64,000 bases of DNA, taken from the NCBI RefSeq assembly GCF_040833965.1, contig NZ_CP162142.1, forward strand, positions 62,001-126,000. Direction: 5' to 3'. How positions within the stretch are numbered: the first letter of the stretch is position 1; the number at the start of each line of letters is the position of its first letter. Shown in pieces: positions 26,439 to 35,332 of this stretch. A model generated the notes under the pieces. The model saw only the letters and a list, made by a program, of their open reading frames with translations. It was not told the origin of the DNA and searched no databases. The stretch is from Leptospira sp. WS39.C2. GTDB lineage: Bacteria > Spirochaetota > Leptospiria > Leptospirales > Leptospiraceae. The position numbers and the translations under genes are program-made.

Positions 26439-27630
26439 GGTTTTTATTCCGAAAAACGGCTACTGTTTCCACATGGTCTGTTCTCGGAAACATGTCCACA
26501 GGTTGTAGGGAATTCAAAAAGTATTGTCTTGTGAGAAGATTGGAATCTTCTCTGAGGCTCATTGGGTCACAAGACACATAGACAATTTTTTTAAATCCCA
26601 TCCCAAGAATGGTTTCTGCGACTTCCGCACCAAGCCCTGTCCTTGGTGGATCAAGGATGATGGTATCGTAATTTTTTCCATACAGGGTTGGTAATACTTC
26701 TGCCACTCTCCCTTTTCGAAATCGTACGTTATGCACTTTGTTGAACTTTACAGATTCTAATGCGGTTCTATGTGAGTTTGGATTTTCTTCGATGCCGAGG
26801 ACTTCCTTACATTGGCCTGCGATCCAAAAGGAAATGGTTCCGATTCCTGAATAGGCATCGATGACACGTGTGTCTTTGTCCATTTCGTCCAGAACCAAAT
26901 TGTACAAACTCGGTGTTTGGATGGGATTCACTTGTAAAAAGGTAGACAGTCCCACTCGAAATTTGTGTTTTCCAAAATGTTCATGGATGTAAGGTCTACC
27001 CCATAACAAATGTTCTTCGCGGCCAAGTGCCATCGTTGTGTGTTTGGTATTGATGTTGTGAATGATCCCTACGAGTTTTCCAAACTTACCAGATTTTCCA
27101 ATTCGATTTTGGATGGCAGTGTGTAATCTTTTGGAGGCATCTTTAGCATGTGGTAGGTCTTCTTTAGCAGTGACAATACCTAGGATGATTTCTCCTGTTG
27201 AGATCGACTTTCTTGCTACGAGGTACTTCATCATACCTCGTTTGGATTTTTCGTTATAAGGAAGAAGTCCTTCTCGCCGAGCCCATTGTTTGACAGCTAG
27301 TGCAACTTCAGTTAACCCTGGGTCTTGGATTTGGCATTCTGTTTGGTCGAGGACAAAAGTGGATTCTCTATTGAAAAGCCCAAGTGTGAGTAAGGTTTTG
27401 TTCCCAACAATACGACGGCCAAAAGGCAATTGGATTTTGTGACGGTAGTATTCGGGAGAGGGACTCGGAACAATGGTTTTGATCTCAACATGGCGGTATG
27501 CCTTAAAAAGTTCTTTGATGTTTTGTTCTTTTTTTCGCAGTTCTTTTGTGTAATCGATGTCGAGGTAATTGCAACCTCCACAGGTACCGAAGTGGGTACA
27601 AATTGTATTGTTTGGTTTTGTTGTTGTCAT
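26431..27630 (-). CDS. rlmD: 23S rRNA (uracil-C5)-methyltransferase, RlmD/RumA type
   Basis: A 399-residue TrmA/RlmD-family methyltransferase. The N-terminal cysteines CTHFGTCGGCNY with a later Cys (DQTECQIQDPG) form the [4Fe-4S]-binding pattern. IDAYSGIGTISFWIA is SAM motif I, ILDPPRTGLG is motif IV, and IVYVSCDPMSL holds the catalytic Cys. No TRAM domain is evident at the N-terminus. RlmD versus RlmCD specificity cannot be separated by eye. It starts inside the pyrD stop (4-nt overlap). Confidence 0.88.
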   Translation of the reverse strand: MTTTKPNNTICTHFGTCGGCNYLDIDYTKELRKKEQNIKELFKAYRHVEIKTIVPSPSPEYYRHKIQLPFGRRIVGNKTLLTLGLFNRESTFVLDQTECQIQDPGLTEVALAVKQWARREGLLPYNEKSKRGMMKYLVARKSISTGEIILGIVTAKEDLPHAKDASKRLHTAIQNRIGKSGKFGKLVGIIHNINTKHTTMALGREEHLLWGRPYIHEHFGKHKFRVGLSTFLQVNPIQTPSLYNLVLDEMDKDTRVIDAYSGIGTISFWIAGQCKEVLGIEENPNSHRTALESVKFNKVHNVRFRKGRVAEVLPTLYGKNYDTIILDPPRTGLGAEVAETILGMGFKKIVYVSCDPMSLREDSNLLTRQYFLNSLQPVDMFPRTDHVETVAVFRNKNLI

Positions 27631-28700
27631 TTTGTATTCCCTGAACCAACCAATTGGTCGATGGACGTGTATCCTCGTTCTTTCAAAATTTTATCCAAGT
27701 AGGAACAAATTTGATAGGGTAAAAAAGGACCTTCATAAATATACCCTGTATAAATTTGGATGAGATTGGCACCTGCCTCCATCATCTGTAACGCTTTTTC
27801 CCCCGAGTCAATTCCCCCAACTCCGATGATAGGAATTTTCCCTTGTAAGGTTCTGTAGGCAAGGGAAACAAAACGAAGAGATTTTTGGAATAAGGGTCCT
27901 CCCGATAATCCACCTTCTGGTGGATTAAATTCACCTAAACTTTGTTTGTCGAGGGTGGTGTTTGTTAAGATCACTCCGTTAATTTTATAATCCAAACATA
28001 CTTGAAGATTTTCGATGAGTTCTTCTTCTGTGAGGTCTGGTGCAAATTTTAGATACAAAGGAATGGGAAAAGAGTCTTTGAATTCTTTTTGAATTCCTAG
28101 AATCAGATCGATCAAACTTTGTTTGGATTGTAAAGACCGTAAACCAGGTGTGTTTGGCGAACTGATATTGATCACCGCATAATCTCCATAAGGGATTAAC
28201 TTCTTTAATGTATAAACATAATCACTTACAGCATCTTCAAGAGGGGTCACTTTGGATTTGCCTGCATTGATCCCTCTTATACCCAACTTTTGTTGGTTTT
28301 TTAATTGGATTTCGGCAAGGTCAGCTCCTGGGTTATTAAAACCCATTCTGTTGATGAGCGCTTTGGCATTTGGATAACGAAAGAGTCTTGGTTTCTCATT
28401 GCCAGGTTGTGCTTTTGCGGTGATGGTTCCTACTTCAATGAATCCAAATCCCATGTGGATCATCGTAGGAAATAGTTCTGTTGTTTTATCAAAACCTGCA
28501 CCAAGACCAACTGGATTTGGAAAATGGATGCCTTGGATGGTTTGTTCCAATCGTTTCGATGTGTATTGGAATATGGCACTGAGAGTCTTATGAAAAAAAG
28601 GTATTTTTTTGGATAAAGAAAGAAAGGTAGCGACTAAATGGTGCGCTGATTCAGGGTCTAAATGGAAAAGAATGGGTTTGATTAGATGGTTGTAAAACAA
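27627..28700 (-). CDS. pyrD: Dihydroorotate dehydrogenase (quinone), class 2
   Basis: Oxidises dihydroorotate to orotate and passes electrons to quinone. The class 2 N-terminal membrane-association helix is FYNHLIKPILFHLDPESAHH. Then VGLGAGFDKTTEL, GFIEVGTITAKAQPGN, INRMGFNNPGAD, the catalytic-Ser region INISSPNTPGLR, ILTNTTLD, GGLSGGPL and IIGVGGIDSGEKA. I chose the TTG at 28700 because AAGGA lies 8 nt upstream. This gives 357 residues, the normal length; starting at 28937 would add about 80 residues with no family match and run past the divergent kinase start. Confidence 0.94.
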   Translation of the reverse strand: MFYNHLIKPILFHLDPESAHHLVATFLSLSKKIPFFHKTLSAIFQYTSKRLEQTIQGIHFPNPVGLGAGFDKTTELFPTMIHMGFGFIEVGTITAKAQPGNEKPRLFRYPNAKALINRMGFNNPGADLAEIQLKNQQKLGIRGINAGKSKVTPLEDAVSDYVYTLKKLIPYGDYAVINISSPNTPGLRSLQSKQSLIDLILGIQKEFKDSFPIPLYLKFAPDLTEEELIENLQVCLDYKINGVILTNTTLDKQSLGEFNPPEGGLSGGPLFQKSLRFVSLAYRTLQGKIPIIGVGGIDSGEKALQMMEAGANLIQIYTGYIYEGPFLPYQICSYLDKILKERGYTSIDQLVGSGNTK

Positions 28701-28800
28701 GGGGAAAATCCTTACGTTGATTCTTTTTTCCCCGTGATTTCTTACAATTTCTTTCCGAAAATGACAATGTTTCCTATATTCCTTCCAAGGACAATACTTG

Positions 28801-30417
28801 ATGCCATCTAATTCCCCTATATCTCGTATTTGGCAAAATCCATCTGCCTTTCCCCACAAAGAGGTTCTTAGGGAATTAGAAAATTTACTTAGATCAAACC
28901 CAGACTTTTGGTTAAAAATCAATCGTGATGGGATCATCGTTGATTATAAAACGTCTAGGTTTGTGAATATAGGTGACAAACCGGAACTCCTACTTGGCCA
29001 ACATATCAGTGTTGGTCTTCCTCCATATTTACGTGAAATTACATCTGAAGCTCTTGCTTACTTATCTGACAAAAAAAGTTTAGTTTTCTGGAAAGAATAT
29101 TCTTATGGCGAGGAACCTAATATCCGTCATGTGGAAGTTAGGTTTGTGGTGTTATATGATGGTTACATCATGTCCAACCACCGTGACATTACAGAACGCA
29201 AACGATTGGAGAATGCGTTTTTAGAAAGTGAATCAAGATTCCTTTCAATGGCGCAAAACGCTGCGGATTCGATTGTGATCATCAATGACGAAGGCATCAT
29301 ACAATTTTTTAATAAAACTGCTGAATTTACCTTTGGCTACAAACAAGAAGAAGTCATTGGAAAAAATGTAACCATCATCATTCCCCAGGAATATAGAGAC
29401 AAACATGATGGTTATCTAAAACGATATAAGGATACTGGGGAAAAACATATCATTGGTGAAGGACGAGAAGTAATCGCACAACGAAAGTCAGGTGAAGTTT
29501 TTCCTTGTGAACTTTCTGTTGGTGAGTTTAAGACGAAAACTGGGAAAATGTTTACAGGAATTCTCAGAGACATTAGTCAAAGGAAACTACAAGAAGAAGA
29601 ACTTTACCAATATAGAAATCATTTAGAGGATTTGGTCGAAAGCCAAACTATGGACTTAAAAATGTCCAAAAATATTGCAGAGGAAGCTTCCTATATGAAG
29701 TCACTCTTTCTTGCCAATATATCTCATGAACTAAAAACACCAATCCACGCCATTTTAAGTTACGCTGAATTGGGAGAAGAAAAATCAGCAACGGTTTCTC
29801 CCGAAAAAATAAAGGAATACTTTCAGATCATTGATTCCTCTGGCAAACGACTCCTCGCTCTTTTGGAAAACTTGTTAGATATTGCAAAATTAGAATCAGG
29901 CAAAATGCGTTATCTTTTTGAACGAAATTGTTTAAAGGAAACAACCAAATTTGTGATCAATGAAATGCGTGCCATTTTGGAAAAAAGAGGGATTACAGTT
30001 GTTTTATTGAACAAGGAAGAACGTTGGGAAGCTGAATTTGATTATGAGCGAATCCAACAAGTGATCAGAAATATTATCTCCAATGCATTAAAATTCATTC
30101 CAAATGACACTAATATTGAGATCAGTTTGATAAAAAGAGAATTTATTCCAAGAAAATCTCAGTCCTATGTGAAAGGTATTGGTATCCAAATCAGAGATTT
30201 TGGTCCTGGAATCCCATCTGAGGACCTCGATAAAATTTTTGAAAAGTTCATCCAATCCAAACAAGTAAAAGCTGGAACCAAAGGAACTGGGCTTGGTTTG
30301 TCGATTTCTAGAGAAATTGTAAATGATCACAACGGATTATTATATGCTGAAAATCATGAAGAAAAGGGAGCTGTATTTACAATGTTAATTCCAAGTTCCC
30401 GCGAAGGGATTCGATGA
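28801..30417 (+). CDS. PAS-PAS histidine kinase
   Basis: A soluble sensor kinase of about 538 residues. A degenerate PAS module (about 20-135, ending in YIMSNHRDITERK) is followed by a canonical PAS (about 140-265: ADSIVIINDEGIIQFFNKTA, GYKQEEVIGKNV, closing GILRDISQRK). A short coiled-coil leads to the His box FLANISHELKTPIHAILSYA. The ATPase domain has VIRNIISNALKFIP, IRDFGPGIPSEDLDKIFEKF and GTGLGLSISREIV. AAGGA precedes the ATG at 28801. The stop overlaps the start of the receiver-HATPase gene (ATGA), so the two form a signalling pair. Confidence 0.92.
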   Translation: MPSNSPISRIWQNPSAFPHKEVLRELENLLRSNPDFWLKINRDGIIVDYKTSRFVNIGDKPELLLGQHISVGLPPYLREITSEALAYLSDKKSLVFWKEYSYGEEPNIRHVEVRFVVLYDGYIMSNHRDITERKRLENAFLESESRFLSMAQNAADSIVIINDEGIIQFFNKTAEFTFGYKQEEVIGKNVTIIIPQEYRDKHDGYLKRYKDTGEKHIIGEGREVIAQRKSGEVFPCELSVGEFKTKTGKMFTGILRDISQRKLQEEELYQYRNHLEDLVESQTMDLKMSKNIAEEASYMKSLFLANISHELKTPIHAILSYAELGEEKSATVSPEKIKEYFQIIDSSGKRLLALLENLLDIAKLESGKMRYLFERNCLKETTKFVINEMRAILEKRGITVVLLNKEERWEAEFDYERIQQVIRNIISNALKFIPNDTNIEISLIKREFIPRKSQSYVKGIGIQIRDFGPGIPSEDLDKIFEKFIQSKQVKAGTKGTGLGLSISREIVNDHNGLLYAENHEEKGAVFTMLIPSSREGIR

Positions 30418-31343
30418 TCAATTTATTAGCTGTTGATGATGAGATGATCAATTTGATGATCATTGATGAATCTTTGTCTGATAAAGGATTCACTGTTGTG
30501 AAAGCCAAAGATGGAGAAGAAGCTTTTCAAATTTTAAATTCGGGTGCGATGTTATTCCATGCTGTCATTTTAGATCGATTGATGCCTAAAATGGATGGAA
30601 TCGAACTTTTAAAAAAGATCAAACGATCAGAAAAATACCGAGACATTCCTGTTATATTCCAAACAGCCATGAGTTCTATCACAGATATGACAGAGGGACT
30701 TGATGCAGGTGCCTTTTATTATCTAACCAAACCTTATTCACGTGCACTTCTTGTTCGAATTGTACAAACAGCTGTTGAACATTTTATCAAATTACAAAGA
30801 GCCAAAGAAGACCTTCACAAAGGAATGGGTGCCCTTCGGCACATGATCACTGGAGAATTTCGAATTAGATCCATTCGAGAATCCCATGAACTAGCTCCTT
30901 TACTTGCGAATGCTTGTCCTGATCCGGAACGCGTGTTAACTGGGATTATGGAAATATTAAACAATGCTATCGAACATGGAAATTTGGGAATTTCTTACCA
31001 AGAGAAATCAGAACTCCATGATAACGACAAATTGATGGAAGAAATCTTCCGAAGGCTTGATACACCTGAATACAAAGACAAATTTGTAAAGGTGACATTC
31101 GAACGAAACGAAGAGTGGATTGAAATTCGAATCAGTGACCAAGGGAAAGGATTTGATTGGAAACGGTATTTGTCGATTGAAGCAATGACAAAAAATGCGT
31201 TCAAAACACATGGTCGTGGGATTTTTATGGCAAAAAAATTATCATTTGATGACCTAACTTACATTGATGAAGGTAGAACGGCTGTCATACGCATTAATCT
31301 TACGAATAAAACCAGTAATTTACTCACTGATTTTCAAGAATGA
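30414..31343 (+). CDS. Response regulator with RsbW-like HATPase output domain
   Basis: A 309-residue fusion. Residues 1-125 are a receiver with VDDEMINLM, phosphoacceptor Asp54 in VILDRLMPKMDG, and the conserved Lys in YYLTKPYS. The C-terminal half is a GHKL ATPase without a His-phosphotransfer helix: EILNNAIEHGNLG (N box), IRISDQGKGFDW (G1) and THGRGIFMAKKL (G2). This matches anti-sigma-factor kinases of the RsbW/SpoIIAB type. A likely scheme is that the kinase at 28801 phosphorylates this protein to control its effect on a STAS protein or sigma factor. Target unknown. Confidence 0.87.
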   Translation: MINLLAVDDEMINLMIIDESLSDKGFTVVKAKDGEEAFQILNSGAMLFHAVILDRLMPKMDGIELLKKIKRSEKYRDIPVIFQTAMSSITDMTEGLDAGAFYYLTKPYSRALLVRIVQTAVEHFIKLQRAKEDLHKGMGALRHMITGEFRIRSIRESHELAPLLANACPDPERVLTGIMEILNNAIEHGNLGISYQEKSELHDNDKLMEEIFRRLDTPEYKDKFVKVTFERNEEWIEIRISDQGKGFDWKRYLSIEAMTKNAFKTHGRGIFMAKKLSFDDLTYIDEGRTAVIRINLTNKTSNLLTDFQE

Positions 31344-31345
31344 GT

Positions 31346-31987
31346 TTATAATGTAAACACAAGTGGATCTGTAAAATCAGAAATGATTTGGTCCACATGA
31401 GATTTTAGTTCTTCTTTTGTGTGTGAAGTTGCAACTCCTAATATGGAACACCCTGCGGCTTTTCCCGATTGTAATCCTGCAATTGAGTCTTCAAATACAA
31501 TACAATCTTTTGGATTTAGGTACAATCCTTTGGCACAAAGTTCGTAGACTTCAGGGTGGGGTTTTCCTTGCGACACCATGGAACCGTCAATGATCACATC
31601 AAAGTAGGATCGTAATTGGAGATTGTCTAATGTGAAATTCACATTCATTGTTGGTGCGGATGTTCCCAATGCTAACTTCACATCCTTGGATTTCAAAAAC
31701 TGAAAGTATTCCAGAATTCCTAGATGCGGTTTCATTTCCTCTTTGTATAAGGTTTGGTATAAATGTTCCTTTTCGGAACCATAGTTTTGAATTTCTTCTG
31801 AAGAAATATCTCCAAAAATCATTCGGAACAAATCAGCATTGGTTTTTCCATTATAAGTATCGCGGTAAATTTTGGCATCGAGAGGGAAGTTGTATTTTTT
31901 TGAAAATTCCATCCAAGCTTTAAAATGGAATTTGTGATTGTCGACGACCACCCCATCCATATCAAAAATAAATCCTTTATGTTTCAT
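31346..31987 (-). CDS. HAD-superfamily hydrolase, beta-phosphoglucomutase-like
   Basis: A 213-residue HAD subfamily IA protein. Motif I is FIFDMDGVVVDNHKFH with the nucleophile and acid-base Asps. Motif II is LALGTSAPTMN, with Ala in place of the common Ser. Motif III is GKPHPEVYELCAKGL. Motif IV is CIVFEDSIAGLQSGKAAGC. The DGVVVDN-type motif and FEDS.AG resemble beta-phosphoglucomutase and related phosphatases. Substrate is unknown. It overlaps the RluA-type gene by 11 nt and is the last gene of a four-gene minus-strand run. Confidence 0.88.
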   Translation of the reverse strand: MKHKGFIFDMDGVVVDNHKFHFKAWMEFSKKYNFPLDAKIYRDTYNGKTNADLFRMIFGDISSEEIQNYGSEKEHLYQTLYKEEMKPHLGILEYFQFLKSKDVKLALGTSAPTMNVNFTLDNLQLRSYFDVIIDGSMVSQGKPHPEVYELCAKGLYLNPKDCIVFEDSIAGLQSGKAAGCSILGVATSHTKEELKSHVDQIISDFTDPLVFTL

Positions 31988-32690
31988 TTGCTATCCTTTC
32001 GTAACCACCCACAAGTCCTGAGATAAAATTGGGTATTTTGGTCGTAAATGATAATGGTTTTTTTTGGAAGGGATGAGTCAAGGTGATCGATAAGGAATGG
32101 AGTGCCATTCTCGGAAAGGACTTAGAATCGTTACCATATTTGGAATCTCCAATAATGGGATGTCCTTTATCGGAAAAATGAACTCGGATTTGGTTCTTAC
32201 GACCGGTGATGAGTTCAATTTCGAGAAGGGAATATAAATTTGATTCTTTTAATACTTTGTATTTTGTTTCGGAAAATTTTCCGAGTTTGGGATCATCAAC
32301 GGAATACACTCGATGTGCTTTGGATTCTGTCAGATAAGATTGGATCGAACCTTGTTTCTCTTTCCAAACACCATGAGTGGCAGCGATATAAATTTTTTTG
32401 GTTTTGTCCCAATTATCTTGTAATGTTTGTTTGGCGACCTCTGTTTTTGCAAATACCAAAATCCCAGAAGTATCTCGATCCAAACGGTGAACTATAAAAA
32501 TACGATTTTTGGAACGATCACTTCCTTTTTTCACATAGTCCATAAGAGATGCATAAGCTGTTTTTGATTTTTCGGAATCAGTAGCAATGGTCAGTAGACC
32601 CGCTGGTTTATCAACGACAAGTATGTCTCGGTCTTCGTGTAAAATGGTTAAACCTTTTGGTAAAAACCGAGTGTTAGTTTTTTGTTTCAT
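31977..32690 (-). CDS. RluA-family RNA pseudouridine synthase
   Basis: A 237-residue pseudouridine synthase. The catalytic motif IVHRLDRDTSGILVFAKT contains the active-site Asp, and ELITGRKNQIRVHFSDKGHP and IIGDSKYG are family blocks. There is no S4 domain. The target (tRNA or 23S rRNA) cannot be told from the sequence. The ATG overlaps the stop of the ankyrin gene (ATGA), so it is translationally coupled to it. Confidence 0.92.
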   Translation of the reverse strand: MKQKTNTRFLPKGLTILHEDRDILVVDKPAGLLTIATDSEKSKTAYASLMDYVKKGSDRSKNRIFIVHRLDRDTSGILVFAKTEVAKQTLQDNWDKTKKIYIAATHGVWKEKQGSIQSYLTESKAHRVYSVDDPKLGKFSETKYKVLKESNLYSLLEIELITGRKNQIRVHFSDKGHPIIGDSKYGNDSKSFPRMALHSLSITLTHPFQKKPLSFTTKIPNFISGLVGGYERIANET

Positions 32691-33862
32691 TCTTTCTTGA
32701 GGAGTTTTAAAACCTTTGGATTGTTTTGTCTCTCGGCAAATTCAATCGCAGTTTTCCCCCATTTGTCTTTTTTTTGCATATCGGCACCTGCGTCGAGAAG
32801 GAGTTCGATGAGTTCATATTTTTCATTTAAGATGGCACTGTGTAATTTTGTCGCACCGTATTTGTCCCATCCATCGATTTCTGTTTCAACACTCAAAAGG
32901 ATTTTGGTGGCTGGCCAATTTTCGTTGGTTATGGCTTGTTCCAAGGCAGTTATCCCTTTTGCATTGCGGATGCTGGAATCGATGTTTTGTTTGGTAAGGA
33001 TCGAAAGGATTTCGAGAGAGTCTCCGATCACACTTAAGTGGAGGGCCGTATTCCCTTCTGCATTTTTATGATTCACATTCGATTTGGCATCGATTAACTT
33101 TTGAAAAATTTTTGGTTTATCGGGATGGTAGTTTCCCATATTGATCATAGCAAGAAGGGCTGTATTCCCATCTGAGTTTTCTAATTCTAAGTTGGCTCCT
33201 AGGCGAATGAGTTCTTCTATCAGGGGAACATTGCGACTAAACACGGCACCCATGAGTGGTGTGATTCCAAATTTGGTTTGGGCATCGATATTAGCACGAG
33301 CACCTAACAATGCTTTTGTATGATCCAAAAATTGGAATTCGGAGGAAGATAGAGTGATGAGTGGGGTTTCTGTAAAAGAATCTTTTGATTCTATATTCGC
33401 ACCTTTTGTTAAGAATAAGGTAAATAGATTTGGATCGAACTTTCGAATTTTTGTGATAAAATAATGGAAGTGGGTTCGGTTGTAATTTCTTTCCCCTAAC
33501 ACATAATTCGGATCTACTCCTTCTTCCAAAAGAAGTTTTATGATCTCATTTTTACTAAATCCAATGGCAGTGGCAAGTGGGGTGGTTCCATCCTTCATGG
33601 GAACATTGAGACTTGCCCCTTTCGCGATTAAAAATTTTGTTAGATCCACGTTTCCTAGTTCAGCGGCATAGTGGAGTAAGGTATAACCATCTTCCTTTCT
33701 TTTGGTATTAACATCAAAACCTTTGTTTACTTTGTCTTTGATTGTCTTTGGATCTCTCATCGCAGATACATTCAGATCATTCGAATACAAGATGTTCATT
33801 GATAAAAATAGATAAAGAGAGAAACTGAATAAAATTCGGAATCGATTGGATAGAATTACCAT
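32687..33862 (-). CDS. Exported ankyrin-repeat protein
   Basis: A 391-residue protein with an N-terminal hydrophobic signal (ILFSFSLYLFLSMNILYS) and about nine ankyrin repeats filling the rest. Examples are DGYTLLHYAAELGNVDLTKF, DGTTPLATAIGFSKNEIIKL, FGITPLMGAVFSRNVPLIEE, EGNTALHLSVIGDSLEILSI and YGATKLHSAILNEKYELIEL. A periplasmic protein-binding role is likely; partners are unknown. It overlaps the beta-propeller gene upstream by 7 nt and the RluA gene downstream by 4 nt. Confidence 0.88.
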   Translation of the reverse strand: MVILSNRFRILFSFSLYLFLSMNILYSNDLNVSAMRDPKTIKDKVNKGFDVNTKRKEDGYTLLHYAAELGNVDLTKFLIAKGASLNVPMKDGTTPLATAIGFSKNEIIKLLLEEGVDPNYVLGERNYNRTHFHYFITKIRKFDPNLFTLFLTKGANIESKDSFTETPLITLSSSEFQFLDHTKALLGARANIDAQTKFGITPLMGAVFSRNVPLIEELIRLGANLELENSDGNTALLAMINMGNYHPDKPKIFQKLIDAKSNVNHKNAEGNTALHLSVIGDSLEILSILTKQNIDSSIRNAKGITALEQAITNENWPATKILLSVETEIDGWDKYGATKLHSAILNEKYELIELLLDAGADMQKKDKWGKTAIEFAERQNNPKVLKLLKKE

Positions 33863-35184
33863 GGCGAACTCCCTCCTTGTGGACGCAAGATAACGATTTT
33901 GTTACCAGTGGAAAGTGCTAAAATTTCTTTTAGTTTGGGATGTGTTGTAAAGAAATTGGGGTGGATGTAATTTTCATCATCATTGGAAACAAAAAGGAAC
34001 TCACCTTTTTTAGTATCGATGATAAAAAATTTTCCAGAAGATGTAAAACTACCAAGGACTAAGATCTGCGATGATGGAGATAAAATTTCTCCCACATCTA
34101 ACATGTGCGATCGAAATATTTCCTTTTTTGTGGATAAATTAAAAACATATAATTGGATATAACCAGATTCTACACCTGCAGAACAAAATAGAGTATTTCC
34201 ATCTGGTGTGACAGCAAGGGACCGAATGGTTTGTCTATCTTTCACTTCTATGTCTTCCGAATCACTCCGCGGGATGTAAATGATGGGACCAGCAGGTTTT
34301 TCTTCCACAAGACTGATCTTTGAATTTTGGTTCATTGTCGCTTCATTTAATTCATGGACTCTTCCGTGCGCATTGCCATACAAGATGGAATTTCGTTTTT
34401 CTATGTATTGGTAAGGGAATTGGTGGTGGGCAATTTCAAAACCAGCTGGTTGGGACCAGTCTGCTGAATTAGGATCGGCTGTTAGTTGGAAATCATGTAA
34501 AGTTTTTCCAGAGGATGTATCATAGATGATGATCCTTCTGTCATAAAAATGTGGTCCGTCCATATTGTGTTTGTAAGTTGCCAATATTTTTTTTCCTTGG
34601 TCAATGAATTTGGCGCTATCAATCGTCATAATCCAGTTAGGTGCAAGTCCCGATTCCATTCGGTTTTGTTTTGATTCTTCGCCAGGGAAACGATAGTCGA
34701 TATCAGCTGTGATCGAATAAAAAGTGGAGAACTCTGGTTGAAACGATTTTGTAATTCGTCCATTCTCGGCCGATCGTATTAACAAAAAACGCTCAGAAGA
34801 TTGTTCGTTTGGGTCAGTTTGTCCAAAACTTAAAAACGTTTTTCCATCTGGTGAAACATCAAAAATTTTTGGTCCATCAAATTCCTTCTGGTACATCATT
34901 TTTGCTTCTGTTTTCCAAATCATACTTCCATCTAACAAACTGATACGATAGAGGTAAAAATCTGATGTGCCAATGATTGCTGACATGCCATCTGTATGGT
35001 AACGGATGCTAAATATTGTTTGCCCATCGATTTTGGGAGTGATGGTGTTTTGGATTTGCCAACTGTTTTGAACATTTGTAATTTTAGCCCCTTCCTTTGG
35101 GAATGTAGGAAATTTCAGAGAGTTTTGGGCACTAATCCCAAAACTGACTAGGAGATAGGAAAGAAAGAGGATGGTGTATCGCAT
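33856..35184 (-). CDS. Exported WD40/beta-propeller-like protein of unknown function
   Basis: A 442-residue protein with a signal peptide (MRYTILFLSYLLVSFGISAQ). The body shows repeated beta-propeller blade patterns such as FDVSPDGKTFLSFGQTD, SLAVTPDGNTLFCSAGVESG, LYRISLLDGSMIWKTE and FIIDTKKGEFLFVSND. I recognise no enzymatic motif. I start it at ATG 35184 for the signal peptide rather than at 35220. It leads a tight minus-strand run (propeller, ankyrin, RluA, HAD), suggesting a periplasmic propeller-ankyrin partnership. Confidence 0.8.
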   Translation of the reverse strand: MRYTILFLSYLLVSFGISAQNSLKFPTFPKEGAKITNVQNSWQIQNTITPKIDGQTIFSIRYHTDGMSAIIGTSDFYLYRISLLDGSMIWKTEAKMMYQKEFDGPKIFDVSPDGKTFLSFGQTDPNEQSSERFLLIRSAENGRITKSFQPEFSTFYSITADIDYRFPGEESKQNRMESGLAPNWIMTIDSAKFIDQGKKILATYKHNMDGPHFYDRRIIIYDTSSGKTLHDFQLTADPNSADWSQPAGFEIAHHQFPYQYIEKRNSILYGNAHGRVHELNEATMNQNSKISLVEEKPAGPIIYIPRSDSEDIEVKDRQTIRSLAVTPDGNTLFCSAGVESGYIQLYVFNLSTKKEIFRSHMLDVGEILSPSSQILVLGSFTSSGKFFIIDTKKGEFLFVSNDDENYIHPNFFTTHPKLKEILALSTGNKIVILRPQGGSSPW

Positions 35185-35332
35185 TCGCGAGAGTCTAAGG
35201 GAGAGTGAAAATGGGGTCAAGACTTCTCTGAATCAGGAGATTCGCTTGAAAACGGACCAAGATTCGCAACGAAATTGTTTAATTTATTGAATATATTTCT
35301 GCTAAAACAGAATTAGGAAAGGGAACTCCTCG

